DNA of 38,784 bases from an uncultured Flavobacteriales bacterium (GTDB lineage: Bacteria > Bacteroidota > Bacteroidia > Flavobacteriales_D > Crocinitomicaceae). How positions within the stretch are numbered: the first letter of the stretch is position 1; each line of letters starts with the position of its first letter. The stretch lies in contig CAJXMN010000017.1 of assembly GCA_913056215.1 (NCBI GenBank), positions 1 through 38,784 on the forward strand. The letters run 5' to 3'. Below the pieces are notes generated by a model, which ran no database searches, was not told the origin of the DNA, and saw nothing but the letters and a program-made list of their open reading frames with translations. Made by a program: the position numbers and the translations under genes. Below are positions 17,800 to 25,266 of the stretch, piece by piece.

Positions 17800-17815
17800 T
17801 TTAAAAAAATATATT

Positions 17816-19348
17816 ATGGATATAGTGATAGGAATAGTGATTGGTGCTGTGGGAGGAGCTGTAATAGCGGTGGTTATTCAAAATGTGGTGCTCAAGAATC
17901 GAAAAATGCAGCTGATTAAGGATGCAGAAAATGAGGGAGAATCGATTAAAAAAGACAAGATTATTCAAGCCAAGGAGAAATTTCTGCAACTGAAGGAGAA
18001 TCATGAGAAAACGATTAAGGATCGCGAACGCAAGTTGCAATCTGCAGAAGATCGCACTAAAAACAAGGAGAAGAGCCTTTCACAAAAGATTGAAGATGTC
18101 AACCGAAAAGAAAAGCGCATTGATGGTCAGAAAAAGAATCTCGATGATAAAATTAAGTCGGTCGACTTAAAGCACCAGGAATTAGAAAAAACTCAAGAAA
18201 AACGTGTAGCTGAATTATCGCGTATTTCAGGAATGGATCCTGAAGATGCAAAAAAGACTTTAATGGAGGCTTTAAAAGATGAAGCGCGCACTGAAGCGAT
18301 GGCACACATCAAAGATATTGTGGATGAGGCAAAATTGAATGCGAATCAAGAAGCCAAAAAAATCATCATTCAATCTATTCAGCGATTGGCACATGAACAG
18401 GCTATAGAGAATGCTGTTTCGGTGTTTAATATTGACTCCGATGAGGTGAAAGGTCGAATTATTGGTCGGGAAGGAAGAAACATTCGAGCACTAGAAGCTT
18501 CGACAGGAGTTGAAATAGTTGTCGATGATACTCCCGAAGCAATATTGCTTTCTTGTTTTGACCCGATCAGACGAGAAATTGCACGATTAGCCATGCACCA
18601 GCTGGTTACAGATGGTAGAATTCATCCTGCACGTATTGAGGAGGTCGTAGCAAAAACACGCAAAACGCTGGATGAGGAAATTGCAGAAACGGGACGCAGG
18701 ACATGTATCGATTTAGGAATCCACGGATTGCATTCTGATTTAACACGTATGGTTGGACGTATGAAGTATCGATCTTCTTACGGTCAAAACTTGTTACAAC
18801 ACAGTCGAGAGGTAGCGAATATCTGTGCGATTATGGCGTCTGAACTTGGCTTAAATGTGAAACTTGCGAAACGGGCTGGACTTTTACACGATATTGGTAA
18901 AGTGCCCGAAGATGAACCCGAATTGCCTCATGCTATCCTAGGAATGAAACTCGCTGAAAAACACGGAGAAAAAGCGGATGTGTGTAATGCTATTGGAGCT
19001 CACCACGACGAAATTGAAATGAATACATTGATTGCTCCAATCGTTCAAGTTGCCGATGCCATCTCTGGAGCTCGTCCAGGAGCGAGACGCGAGATTGTCG
19101 AATCATACATCAAACGAATCAAGGAACTGGAGAATTTGGCGGTTGGTTACGATGGAGTAACTAAAGCGTATGCAATTCAGGCGGGACGTGAACTGCGTGT
19201 TTTAGTAGAAAGTGAAAAGGTCTCTGATTTAAAGGCCGATGAATTGTCGTTTGCGATTTCGCAAAAAATCCAAACGGAAATGACTTATCCGGGTCAAGTG
19301 AAAGTGACACTGATTAGAGAGAAACGAGCGGTGAACTACGCCAAATAA
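17816..19348 (+). CDS. rny: Ribonuclease Y
   Basis: RNase Y is a membrane-anchored endoribonuclease that starts mRNA decay. The 510-residue product has an N-terminal membrane helix (about 3-25, [18 protein letters not shown]), a long charged coiled coil (about 30-190), a KH domain with [13 protein letters not shown] (GREGRN from 217) and an HD domain with [12 protein letters not shown] (His358, Asp359) and AHHDEIE. All catalytic motifs are intact and length is typical. It lies downstream of zapA but a hairpin with a T-run ends 17 bases before the start, and no promoter box fits in that gap, so its expression probably depends on read-through. A terminator follows the gene. Confidence 0.96.
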   Translation: MDIVIGIVIGAVGGAVIAVVIQNVVLKNRKMQLIKDAENEGESIKKDKIIQAKEKFLQLKENHEKTIKDRERKLQSAEDRTKNKEKSLSQKIEDVNRKEKRIDGQKKNLDDKIKSVDLKHQELEKTQEKRVAELSRISGMDPEDAKKTLMEALKDEARTEAMAHIKDIVDEAKLNANQEAKKIIIQSIQRLAHEQAIENAVSVFNIDSDEVKGRIIGREGRNIRALEASTGVEIVVDDTPEAILLSCFDPIRREIARLAMHQLVTDGRIHPARIEEVVAKTRKTLDEEIAETGRRTCIDLGIHGLHSDLTRMVGRMKYRSSYGQNLLQHSREVANICAIMASELGLNVKLAKRAGLLHDIGKVPEDEPELPHAILGMKLAEKHGEKADVCNAIGAHHDEIEMNTLIAPIVQVADAISGARPGARREIVESYIKRIKELENLAVGYDGVTKAYAIQAGRELRVLVESEKVSDLKADELSFAISQKIQTEMTYPGQVKVTLIREKRAVNYAK

Positions 19349-19372
19349 TACTGAATATACTGCTTACATACG

Positions 19373-19404
19373 AAAATAGCTCGCCTTTTTGGCGGGCTAT
19401 TTTC
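19373..19404 (+). terminator. Strong hairpin terminator after rny
   Basis: AAAATAGCTCGCC (19373-19385) pairs with GGCGGGCTATTTT (19391-19403) around a TTTTT loop; the A/T flanks supply the T-run. It lies 24 bases after the rny stop and separates rny from the flippase gene. Confidence 0.82.
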
Positions 19405-19406
19405 AG

Positions 19407-19434
19407 TTGAATGCAAGTATAAAATGTATATTCG
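19407..19434 (+). promoter_or_regulatory. Putative promoter (TTG - N17 - TATATTCG) of flippase gene 1
   Basis: TTG at 19407-19409 and TATATTCG at 19427-19434, with 17 bases between, lie directly after the rny terminator. The flippase ATG is 14 bases downstream. The C in the -7 box is a deviation from TAnnTTTG. Confidence 0.45.
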
Positions 19435-19448
19435 TGCTTCACTAACGA

Positions 19449-20738
19449 ATGATGTGGAGTAATTTGAACATAAGGTCCGAGTTTGTGAAATCCGTTATGG
19501 TGCTCACTTCTGGAACTGTTATAGCGCAGATTGCTAGTTATGCTGTCACACCAATCATTACTCGTCTTTTTACGACCGAAGATTTTGGTGAATTTGGTGT
19601 TTTTATGCGTGTGGTTGCTTTTTTAACAGCGATAGGTACTGCGCGATATGAGTTGACGATTCCTTTGCCCAAACTTCACCAACATGCGTTTCTGCTATTT
19701 CGCCTATCATTAAAAATCGCATTGATCACTACAGGTGTATCCTTACTCGCTGGATTAGCAGTATGGAGCTTTTACAGTTCTTCTGTAGAAATGTTGGCGA
19801 TCGTATTGCTTTTGAGTGCAACGACTTTTTTCATGATATTTAAAAATATCGGGACGAATTGGGCGATACGCAACAAGGTTTTTCGCAGAATTTCCGCGGT
19901 GAATATTACGACATCCGCAGCTACAAATACCTTTAAGCTCGCTGCTGGATTCTGGGGCTGGGGAGCATTTGGTCTAATTTGTGCTACTTTTGTCGGTACC
20001 ACGATTGGTGTCTTTTGGTTTGTCAAAGATTTTTTTAGTTCTAAACGAAATTTTAAAGTACTGCAGTCTCCACGAAAAATGCGGTGGCTAAGTCATCATT
20101 ATCGCGAGTTTCCTCGGGTCAACTTACCACATACCCTTATCGATACTACACGGGAACTTGGAATTGCTTTTTTTCTGACATACTACCTTTCTACTGCTAC
20201 ATTTGGGGCGTATGACTTATCTTTTAAAATGTTGAAAATCCCGTTACTATTGATAGGTACATCCATTAGTCAAGTCTTATTTCAAAAAGCATCAGAAAAA
20301 TTTGCTGATAGATCGGCTTTGTACCCACTTTTACGACGAGTTGTCATTATTCTGCTGGCGTTGTCGATAGTGCCGTTTGGCGTCGTTTTTTTCGCAGGTA
20401 CACCGTTGTTTGCATTCGTTTTTGGAAGCGAATGGGAGTTCTCTGGCACGATTGCAGAAGCGCTGGCACCCTGGTTGATGATGAACTTTGTAGCTTCTAC
20501 TATATCATTAATTCCTTCAGTGATCCAAGAGTTGAAATGGTTTTTCTGGGTCGGAGTAGCAACTTCGATTATTCAGCTTTCACTGTTTGGCTTTTTTGAT
20601 GTGATTGCCCAAATGTTTGATTATTCAGCCATTGAATTGTTCGAAAGAATCAGTTGGATCATGACTGTGTTTTTTATTATTGTGATTATATGGGAGTTGC
20701 GCTTAATCAAACGCTCTGATGAGAAACGAGCGCTATAA
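19449..20738 (+). CDS. Polysaccharide flippase, Wzx-like (copy 1)
   Basis: Integral membrane protein of the oligosaccharide flippase family that moves lipid-linked sugar units across the inner membrane. The 429 residues hold about 12 predicted hydrophobic segments, opening with SGTVIAQIASYAVTPIITRL and FGEFGVFMRVVAFLTAIGTA, a family-typical start. Conserved positions shared with the copy at 25267-26562 include RLFTTEDFGEF versus RIYSPNEMGIF and the stretch RWLSHHYREFP versus RWVFKRYRHFP. It is transcribed alone, behind its own promoter, and converges on the deacetylase-like gene with only 26 bases between stops. Substrate cannot be predicted from sequence. Confidence 0.85.
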   Translation: MMWSNLNIRSEFVKSVMVLTSGTVIAQIASYAVTPIITRLFTTEDFGEFGVFMRVVAFLTAIGTARYELTIPLPKLHQHAFLLFRLSLKIALITTGVSLLAGLAVWSFYSSSVEMLAIVLLLSATTFFMIFKNIGTNWAIRNKVFRRISAVNITTSAATNTFKLAAGFWGWGAFGLICATFVGTTIGVFWFVKDFFSSKRNFKVLQSPRKMRWLSHHYREFPRVNLPHTLIDTTRELGIAFFLTYYLSTATFGAYDLSFKMLKIPLLLIGTSISQVLFQKASEKFADRSALYPLLRRVVIILLALSIVPFGVVFFAGTPLFAFVFGSEWEFSGTIAEALAPWLMMNFVASTISLIPSVIQELKWFFWVGVATSIIQLSLFGFFDVIAQMFDYSAIELFERISWIMTVFFIIVIIWELRLIKRSDEKRAL

Positions 20739-20764
20739 ACGCATATAGCAGGAATTGAGGGGAG

Positions 20765-22141
20765 TTAAGATTGTTTAAAATGTTGAGAACTTCTTGCGAT
20801 GATTTCGACGAAATCCTCGTAAGATGGTCCTATCTTCCTCCAATGTGGATGATGAATGTTATTATTGTGCCATAAAAACACTAATTCTCCTTCGTATTTG
20901 CGTACTTGATGAGTGAGTGTCTTTAGCTTGCTCTTCATGGTTTTTACCTTCTGGGTTTGATGAACTAAAGCCACGTCCATCAAAATAAGCGGACGTTCAA
21001 TGAGTTGAAGCTGTCTTCGTTCGACAATGTCGAAAAAGGGATAGGGATAGCATATTCCTGCTCTAAAACCAATATGTTTTGTATAACCTATGGAGCTATC
21101 GTATTTCATTTGATCTTGCTCCCAGGATCGCAAAGTATATGGGAGATTTATTCTCAAGTAATGGTGACGCCCTTCTACTATTTTTTGATTACTTGCATTT
21201 TCAAGTCGTTTTTTTTCTTCAGAGAAGAAGGACTGTTTATTTTTAACGCGATAAGAGGGATGAATACCTACAATATGATTTTTGTTCTGAATACTTTGAA
21301 TAGCTTTTAAAGTGTGAGGATGATTAATGGAATAACGAAAGTCCTCTTCACCTTTTTTTCCAGGAATAAAATAAAAGTGTGAGATTAAATTGTATTGTTC
21401 AGACACTTTCATAAATCGTTCAAAAGTCCAGCTGTCATCATTTTTAGGATTAACAGCAACCTGAACCCCTTTTTTAAAAGAGCGAAAAAATTCTTTTATG
21501 CTGCGTCTTCTGATTAAGTCTGCTCCAAGAATACGTAATTGTTTGAAAAACGGAAAAGCTCGTGTAATTTCGTCAACATCGTGTGTAATGAGCGGTTCAT
21601 AGTGGCGATTATATGAGATCGTATTACAGTTCCATTGACTCAAAAGGGATCTAAAAAATTCGATATATTCATTCACGATCGGTCGTTCGTGAAATTGTTC
21701 CCTAACTGCAAGTGCCGAGCTATCTGGAAACCGATCGTGTTCATCTCTATCATCACTGATCGTCTCCTCCCATCTAGTTAACATAAAAAAAGCGCTGGCG
21801 ATCAAATCAGCTGATAATATATATGTTTTATCCTGATGAAGATAATCATCAGTGCCAAAAATAGTGCGGATGGAAAAGGTTACTCCATTAAATCCGAGGG
21901 AGCACTCCTTGGTCTTCTCAGGAACTATATATTGATTAATAATGGGTTTAGTTTCATTTAGCCTGCACCAAAAGTGATCTTCAATCTTCAGTGAATTCCC
22001 GTGCTCATCTGAAATAAGGTAAAAGGGTTCGTTGTGTTCTGTGAAGGAGTATTGGACATCATTAAAATAGGCAAAAAGAACGCGGAAGGTATATTTGCGT
22101 TCAACGAGAAATGAAGAGGGAAGTGTAATATTGATTTTCAT
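20765..22141 (-). CDS. Polysaccharide-deacetylase-like protein (paralogue 2)
   Basis: 458 residues, clearly homologous to the protein at 9622-10896. Matching blocks are DEHDRFPDSSALAVREQF (versus DEHDRFPASESLL), ITHDVDE (His187, Asp188, Asp190), VGIHPSYRVKN (His294), KERLEN/KKRLEN-type helix, IGFRAGICYPY and VFLWHNNNIHH (His425). The Asp/His set could form a metal site like that of NodB deacetylases, but the canonical motif is altered. No signal peptide, so it probably acts in the cytoplasm on an activated sugar or lipid-linked glycan. It is the last gene of the MaoC/CitE/CitE/AAC(3) operon, and its start overlaps the AAC(3) stop by 4 bases. A removal of N-acetyl to free an amine for another acyl group is an attractive but untested role. 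Confidence 0.75.
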   Translation of the reverse strand: MKINITLPSSFLVERKYTFRVLFAYFNDVQYSFTEHNEPFYLISDEHGNSLKIEDHFWCRLNETKPIINQYIVPEKTKECSLGFNGVTFSIRTIFGTDDYLHQDKTYILSADLIASAFFMLTRWEETISDDRDEHDRFPDSSALAVREQFHERPIVNEYIEFFRSLLSQWNCNTISYNRHYEPLITHDVDEITRAFPFFKQLRILGADLIRRRSIKEFFRSFKKGVQVAVNPKNDDSWTFERFMKVSEQYNLISHFYFIPGKKGEEDFRYSINHPHTLKAIQSIQNKNHIVGIHPSYRVKNKQSFFSEEKKRLENASNQKIVEGRHHYLRINLPYTLRSWEQDQMKYDSSIGYTKHIGFRAGICYPYPFFDIVERRQLQLIERPLILMDVALVHQTQKVKTMKSKLKTLTHQVRKYEGELVFLWHNNNIHHPHWRKIGPSYEDFVEIIARSSQHFKQS

Positions 22142-23046
22142 TTGAAATTGATGTTTTCCTGACCTTTCACTTTGCGGCTGTTGATTTTGTAGTAAAAAGC
22201 GCCGAGTGCCTTTTTAAACTTACCTCGGAAAAGATGTTGCAGGATAAATTTGAAATATGAAGTGTCTGAAAAAGACCAACTCAATCTACAGCTGATGCAA
22301 CCAGGATCATCACAGAGTATGGAGGTAGGATCTTCTTTTAAGTGTTTTTTTTCAATAGCGTATGTTTGTTCTAAGTCAGTAACTTTAAGTCGTGTATTTC
22401 CGATCGGTACATCAGCAAGTACGGCACCTTTTTTTTTGAAGAGTGGCATTAAATTATTGAAACCAAATCCACATCCGCCTACCCAGTTGACTTCGAAAAA
22501 TTGAATTTGACCTTCCTTGTTTTCATAGTAGACTCCTTTTTTAATTTTATCTTGCTCAAAACCCTCTTCACATAAGACGATATGTGTAGTTCCAACACCT
22601 GGTACTTTTTCTTCGGGACCTATTTTTATATTTTTACCTTTCTTATTGACCATCTCCTTAAGCACGCCATAAGCGAAGTCGCCTTTCTTGTGATTTTCTG
22701 TTAATTTTCGAGCTTCTCGCCCAATAGCAATAAATTTTTGTATTGGATGCTTGCTTCGATAGGAATCTGGATGCTTAATCATTGTGTTGGCAACCGCACC
22801 AGCGTAGGAAGGAGTATCGTCATTTACTACCTTTCGTTGATTTTCACTTTTAAACTGAGTTTCAACAAAGGCGTCGGAAACGAGTGTACCTTCTTCTCCT
22901 ACCACATCTAAAAATGCATCAATCAGTGTTTGAGGTCCTCCAGAGATTTTACCAATAGACTTCAATGATACTTTAAGATTCAGCAGGTCTCCCTTTTCAA
23001 TACCGGCTTCCTTAATGGCCTGAATAAGCGTTTCTTTTTCAATCAT
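22138..23046 (-). CDS. AAC(3)-family N-acyltransferase (probable amino-sugar acyltransferase)
   Basis: 302 residues of the antibiotic_NAT fold: MIEKETLIQAIKEAGIEKGD, then GKISGGPQTLIDAFLDVVGEEGTLV, the RSKHPIQKFIAIG block (family RSxHPxxSxxAxG) and a VPGVGTTHIVLCEE block in place of the usual GxGxxxxTxxHxxE. AAC(3) proteins transfer acyl groups from CoA to amines; in a glycan locus, amino-sugar acylation is more plausible than drug resistance. Odd feature: a C-terminal CX4CX2C cluster (Cys245, Cys250, Cys253), plus VGGCGFGFN, not expected in drug-modifying AAC(3). The gene overlaps the upstream CitE-like gene by 4 bases (ATGA) and the downstream deacetylase-like gene by 4 bases, so its function is tied to theirs. 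Confidence 0.82.
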   Translation of the reverse strand: MIEKETLIQAIKEAGIEKGDLLNLKVSLKSIGKISGGPQTLIDAFLDVVGEEGTLVSDAFVETQFKSENQRKVVNDDTPSYAGAVANTMIKHPDSYRSKHPIQKFIAIGREARKLTENHKKGDFAYGVLKEMVNKKGKNIKIGPEEKVPGVGTTHIVLCEEGFEQDKIKKGVYYENKEGQIQFFEVNWVGGCGFGFNNLMPLFKKKGAVLADVPIGNTRLKVTDLEQTYAIEKKHLKEDPTSILCDDPGCISCRLSWSFSDTSYFKFILQHLFRGKFKKALGAFYYKINSRKVKGQENINFK

Positions 23047-23945
23047 AGATGATCACTTTTTTTTGAAGCATTGATGCGCTTTACCTTATTCATAACATTT
23101 TGAGCGCGCTTTTCCATGGGTGGACCGATAAGTTTCCCATCCATAAGTGCTACACCTAAACCTCGTTCTTTACTCTCTTCTATGGCTTTGATAATTCGCT
23201 GAGCTTCTTTAATCTCTTCTTCAGATGGGGTAAATGCCTGATTGGCAATAGCTATTTGAGTGGGATGAATGATCAGTGTACCAGAAAAACCAAGTTCACG
23301 TGCTAATTTTACCTCCTTTTCAAAACCTTCCAAGTTGTGGATATCCAGAAAAGGGGTGTCAATAGCATCGATTTTTGCAGTTCTTGCAGCCATGACAACT
23401 AAAGAACGCGGAACAAGTAAACTGGCGCCATGTTCCTTATGGAGACCATCGAGATCTGTTAGATAATCTTCACCGCCCAGAACAAGTGCGTTGACACGTT
23501 CTGATGCTGTGGCAATATCATAGGCTTTTATCATCGCCGAGCCGGTTTCGATTAACGGACAAATTTTAAATTTCCCAGGCGTAAAACCTTTATCGATTTC
23601 TAATTGTGATAATAATTTATCGAAATAAATGATATCCTTTTCGTCGCGTACTTTGGTAAACATAATACCGTCTGTTCCTTCTTGTAAACTTGCTTCGAGA
23701 TCGTCGAAGAGCATCCCAGAATCAATAGGGTTAACACGGATATAAACTTGTTGTGAATACGACTTCTTACCAAGATAATGTGCGATATTATCACGAGCTC
23801 GTTCTTTATCCTTCTGAGGAACAGAGTCTTCTAAATCGAGTATTAAGGCATCTGAAGAAAAACTTCGCGCTTTCTCTAAGAATTTTGTCATGTAGCCCGG
23901 CACAAAAGTCATTGTGCGCAAACTTTTTTTTACGGTATTACTCAT
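23043..23945 (-). CDS. CitE-like HpcH/HpaI-family lyase (copy B, 300 residues)
   Basis: Member of the HpcH/HpaI aldolase / citrate lyase beta family, Mg-dependent enzymes that split or form 3-hydroxyacyl-CoA esters (malyl-, methylmalyl-, citramalyl-CoA). Visible family blocks: FVPGYMTKFLEKA, DALILDLEDSVPQKDKERAR, VYIRVN, MFTKVRD, PLIETGSAM with Glu133, LVLGGEDYLTDLD with Asp160 (likely Mg ligands, 27 apart), and GFSGTLIIHPTQIAIANQAF. These features support an active lyase/synthase, but acyl-CoA specificity cannot be read. The start overlaps the end of the sister CitE-like gene by 8 bases and the stop overlaps AAC(3) by 4 bases. Confidence 0.87.
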   Translation of the reverse strand: MSNTVKKSLRTMTFVPGYMTKFLEKARSFSSDALILDLEDSVPQKDKERARDNIAHYLGKKSYSQQVYIRVNPIDSGMLFDDLEASLQEGTDGIMFTKVRDEKDIIYFDKLLSQLEIDKGFTPGKFKICPLIETGSAMIKAYDIATASERVNALVLGGEDYLTDLDGLHKEHGASLLVPRSLVVMAARTAKIDAIDTPFLDIHNLEGFEKEVKLARELGFSGTLIIHPTQIAIANQAFTPSEEEIKEAQRIIKAIEESKERGLGVALMDGKLIGPPMEKRAQNVMNKVKRINASKKSDHL

Positions 23946-24744
23946 GGTTTAAAATATTAAGTGCTTTTTTGATTTTTGGAGGAGTTGTCAGGACCCCGTC
24001 ATCATGCATGGTATACCCTGAATCTTTTTCTTGAGCATGTGCCAAAATCATTTTTGCCCAGCGAACCTCAGCCTTACTGGCTTTAAAAATGGAATTGATG
24101 TGATCTATTTGATCTGGATGAATAGAAAACTTACCTACAAACCCCATCGATCGCGCTTTATGACATTCGTCTCTGTAAGTATTGAAATTAGATCGCTCTG
24201 TAGCGATAACATCAATCGGAAAGGTGTTATTTGCATAGCACGATAAAACGAATTCTGACTGAACATTTTTCCTCAGTTCCAAAAGGCTCTCATTCTCATA
24301 AGGAATATGTTGAAACATATCTTCAAGTCCGAGTCCTGCATACGTTATTTCAGGTGCCTTTAATATAGCATCGGCTTGTTTGAGATCACAAAATTGTTCA
24401 AAGAGTGGCAGGAGAGAAACTGATTGTTGGAGTGCTTCTCGCAACAGCGTAATGGTATCGGGTTTTCCTATTTTAGGAATTACGATGCCCGAAATTTGTT
24501 CTGAAATGGTTTGAAGTAATTCCACGTCTTTTTCAAAATGTTCTGTTTCCCTTGCATTGATGCGAACGTAACAATTTGGTATGTCCGATGCAAGCTGCTT
24601 GACGTTTTGACGCGCTTTTTCTTTATTTTCATTCGATACAGCATCTTCTAGATCTAGAATGAAGGCATCCGCTTGGAGTTGAGGACATTTCTCCAGAAAA
24701 TGATCATTATTTGCAGGGATAAAGTGAAAGCTTTTAATCATCAT
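23938..24744 (-). CDS. CitE-like HpcH/HpaI-family lyase (copy A, 268 residues)
   Basis: A second, divergent CitE-like protein next to copy B. It keeps FHFIPANNDHFLEK, DAFILDLEDAVSNENKEKAR, CYVRINARE, IVIPKI, Glu116 (in LPLFEQFCDL) and Asp142 (in GLGLEDMF), 26 apart, and GFVGKFSIHPDQIDHINSIF. It differs from copy B in length (about 30 residues shorter) and in the metal-site surroundings (LFEQF against LIETG). It may work as a heteromer with copy B or act on a different acyl-CoA. Overlaps the MaoC gene by 11 bases and copy B by 8 bases; translation is likely coupled. Confidence 0.84.
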   Translation of the reverse strand: MMIKSFHFIPANNDHFLEKCPQLQADAFILDLEDAVSNENKEKARQNVKQLASDIPNCYVRINARETEHFEKDVELLQTISEQISGIVIPKIGKPDTITLLREALQQSVSLLPLFEQFCDLKQADAILKAPEITYAGLGLEDMFQHIPYENESLLELRKNVQSEFVLSCYANNTFPIDVIATERSNFNTYRDECHKARSMGFVGKFSIHPDQIDHINSIFKASKAEVRWAKMILAHAQEKDSGYTMHDDGVLTTPPKIKKALNILNHE

Positions 24745-25204
24745 TGCGCTTTCTTTTCTTGATCAAGACCGAACGTTCAAAACTGAGTACGTCCTCATCG
24801 TTCTGATTCGAAGCATAAGTGATAACGGAAACAATCCCCCGGTCATCTTTAGAGGAAGATTCGCGTTTATCCAGGATTTCAGTGCGGGCATAGATGGTAT
24901 CGCCAATGAAGGTAGGTCTTAAGTGTTTGACTGATTCATACCCTAAATTTGCTACAGCTTTTCCACTAATATCTGCCACTGTTAAACCGACTGCCAAAGA
25001 AAACACCAACGTTCCAACAACAAGAATTTTTCCGTGCTGTTGTTGTTCAGCATAATTAATATCTAAATGAACAGGGTGATGGTTCATCGTTAACAATGAA
25101 AAAAAGTTGTTGTCCGACTCAAAAATGGTTTTACTGCTCGCGTGTTGAATGGTTTCTCCAGCGATAAAATCTTCATAAAAATTTCCAAATGATGGATTGA
25201 TCAT
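24734..25204 (-). CDS. MaoC-family acyl-CoA hydratase (mesaconyl-/itaconyl-CoA hydratase-like)
   Basis: 156-residue single hot-dog domain. The block DNNFFSLLTMNHHPVHLD (from residue 31, with Asn41 and His46) and the later VANLGYESVKHLRPTFIGDT and ILDKRESSSKDDRGIVSV are, as I recall the family, typical of MaoC hydratases acting on mesaconyl-CoA, itaconyl-CoA or related unsaturated dicarboxylic thioesters; the family normally has Asn where other hydratase-2 enzymes have the catalytic Asp. No FAS or PhaJ context. It is the first gene of a five-gene operon behind a TATTTTTG box at 25238-25231, and overlaps the CitE-like gene behind it by 11 bases. Expected reaction: reversible hydration of an enoyl-CoA to a 3-hydroxyacyl-CoA that CitE could cleave, or the reverse. 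Confidence 0.8.
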   Translation of the reverse strand: MINPSFGNFYEDFIAGETIQHASSKTIFESDNNFFSLLTMNHHPVHLDINYAEQQQHGKILVVGTLVFSLAVGLTVADISGKAVANLGYESVKHLRPTFIGDTIYARTEILDKRESSSKDDRGIVSVITYASNQNDEDVLSFERSVLIKKRKRNDD

Positions 25205-25230
25205 AGCATCTTTTTCTTACAATTCTTCCA

Positions 25231-25238
25231 CAAAAATA
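25231..25238 (-). promoter_or_regulatory. -7 promoter box (TATTTTTG) of the MaoC/CitE/AAC(3) operon
   Basis: On the minus strand, 25238-25231 is TATTTTTG, an exact TAnnTTTG match that predicts a leader of about 24 bases before ATG 25204. It lies in the 62-base gap behind the flippase gene, so the acyl operon can be transcribed separately. No -33 TTG is obvious. Confidence 0.45.
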
Positions 25239-25266
25239 GAATTTATTCAGGTAATAAAATTTCTTC

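Noticed and set aside
17729-17815. 6S RNA gene between zapA and rny, by analogy with zapA-ssrS in E. coli
   Set aside because: The gap is only 87 bases and holds a simple hairpin with a T-run; 6S RNA is about twice that length with a long closing stem.
21005-21310. 101-codon plus-strand frame inside the deacetylase-like gene
   Set aside because: Antisense to a gene with a conserved paralogue; composition is explained by the opposite strand.
22138-23046. Aminoglycoside resistance gene
   Set aside because: The fold is AAC(3)-like, but it overlaps glycan and acyl-CoA genes by 4 bases on both sides and has an altered second motif; drug resistance is unlikely to be its role.
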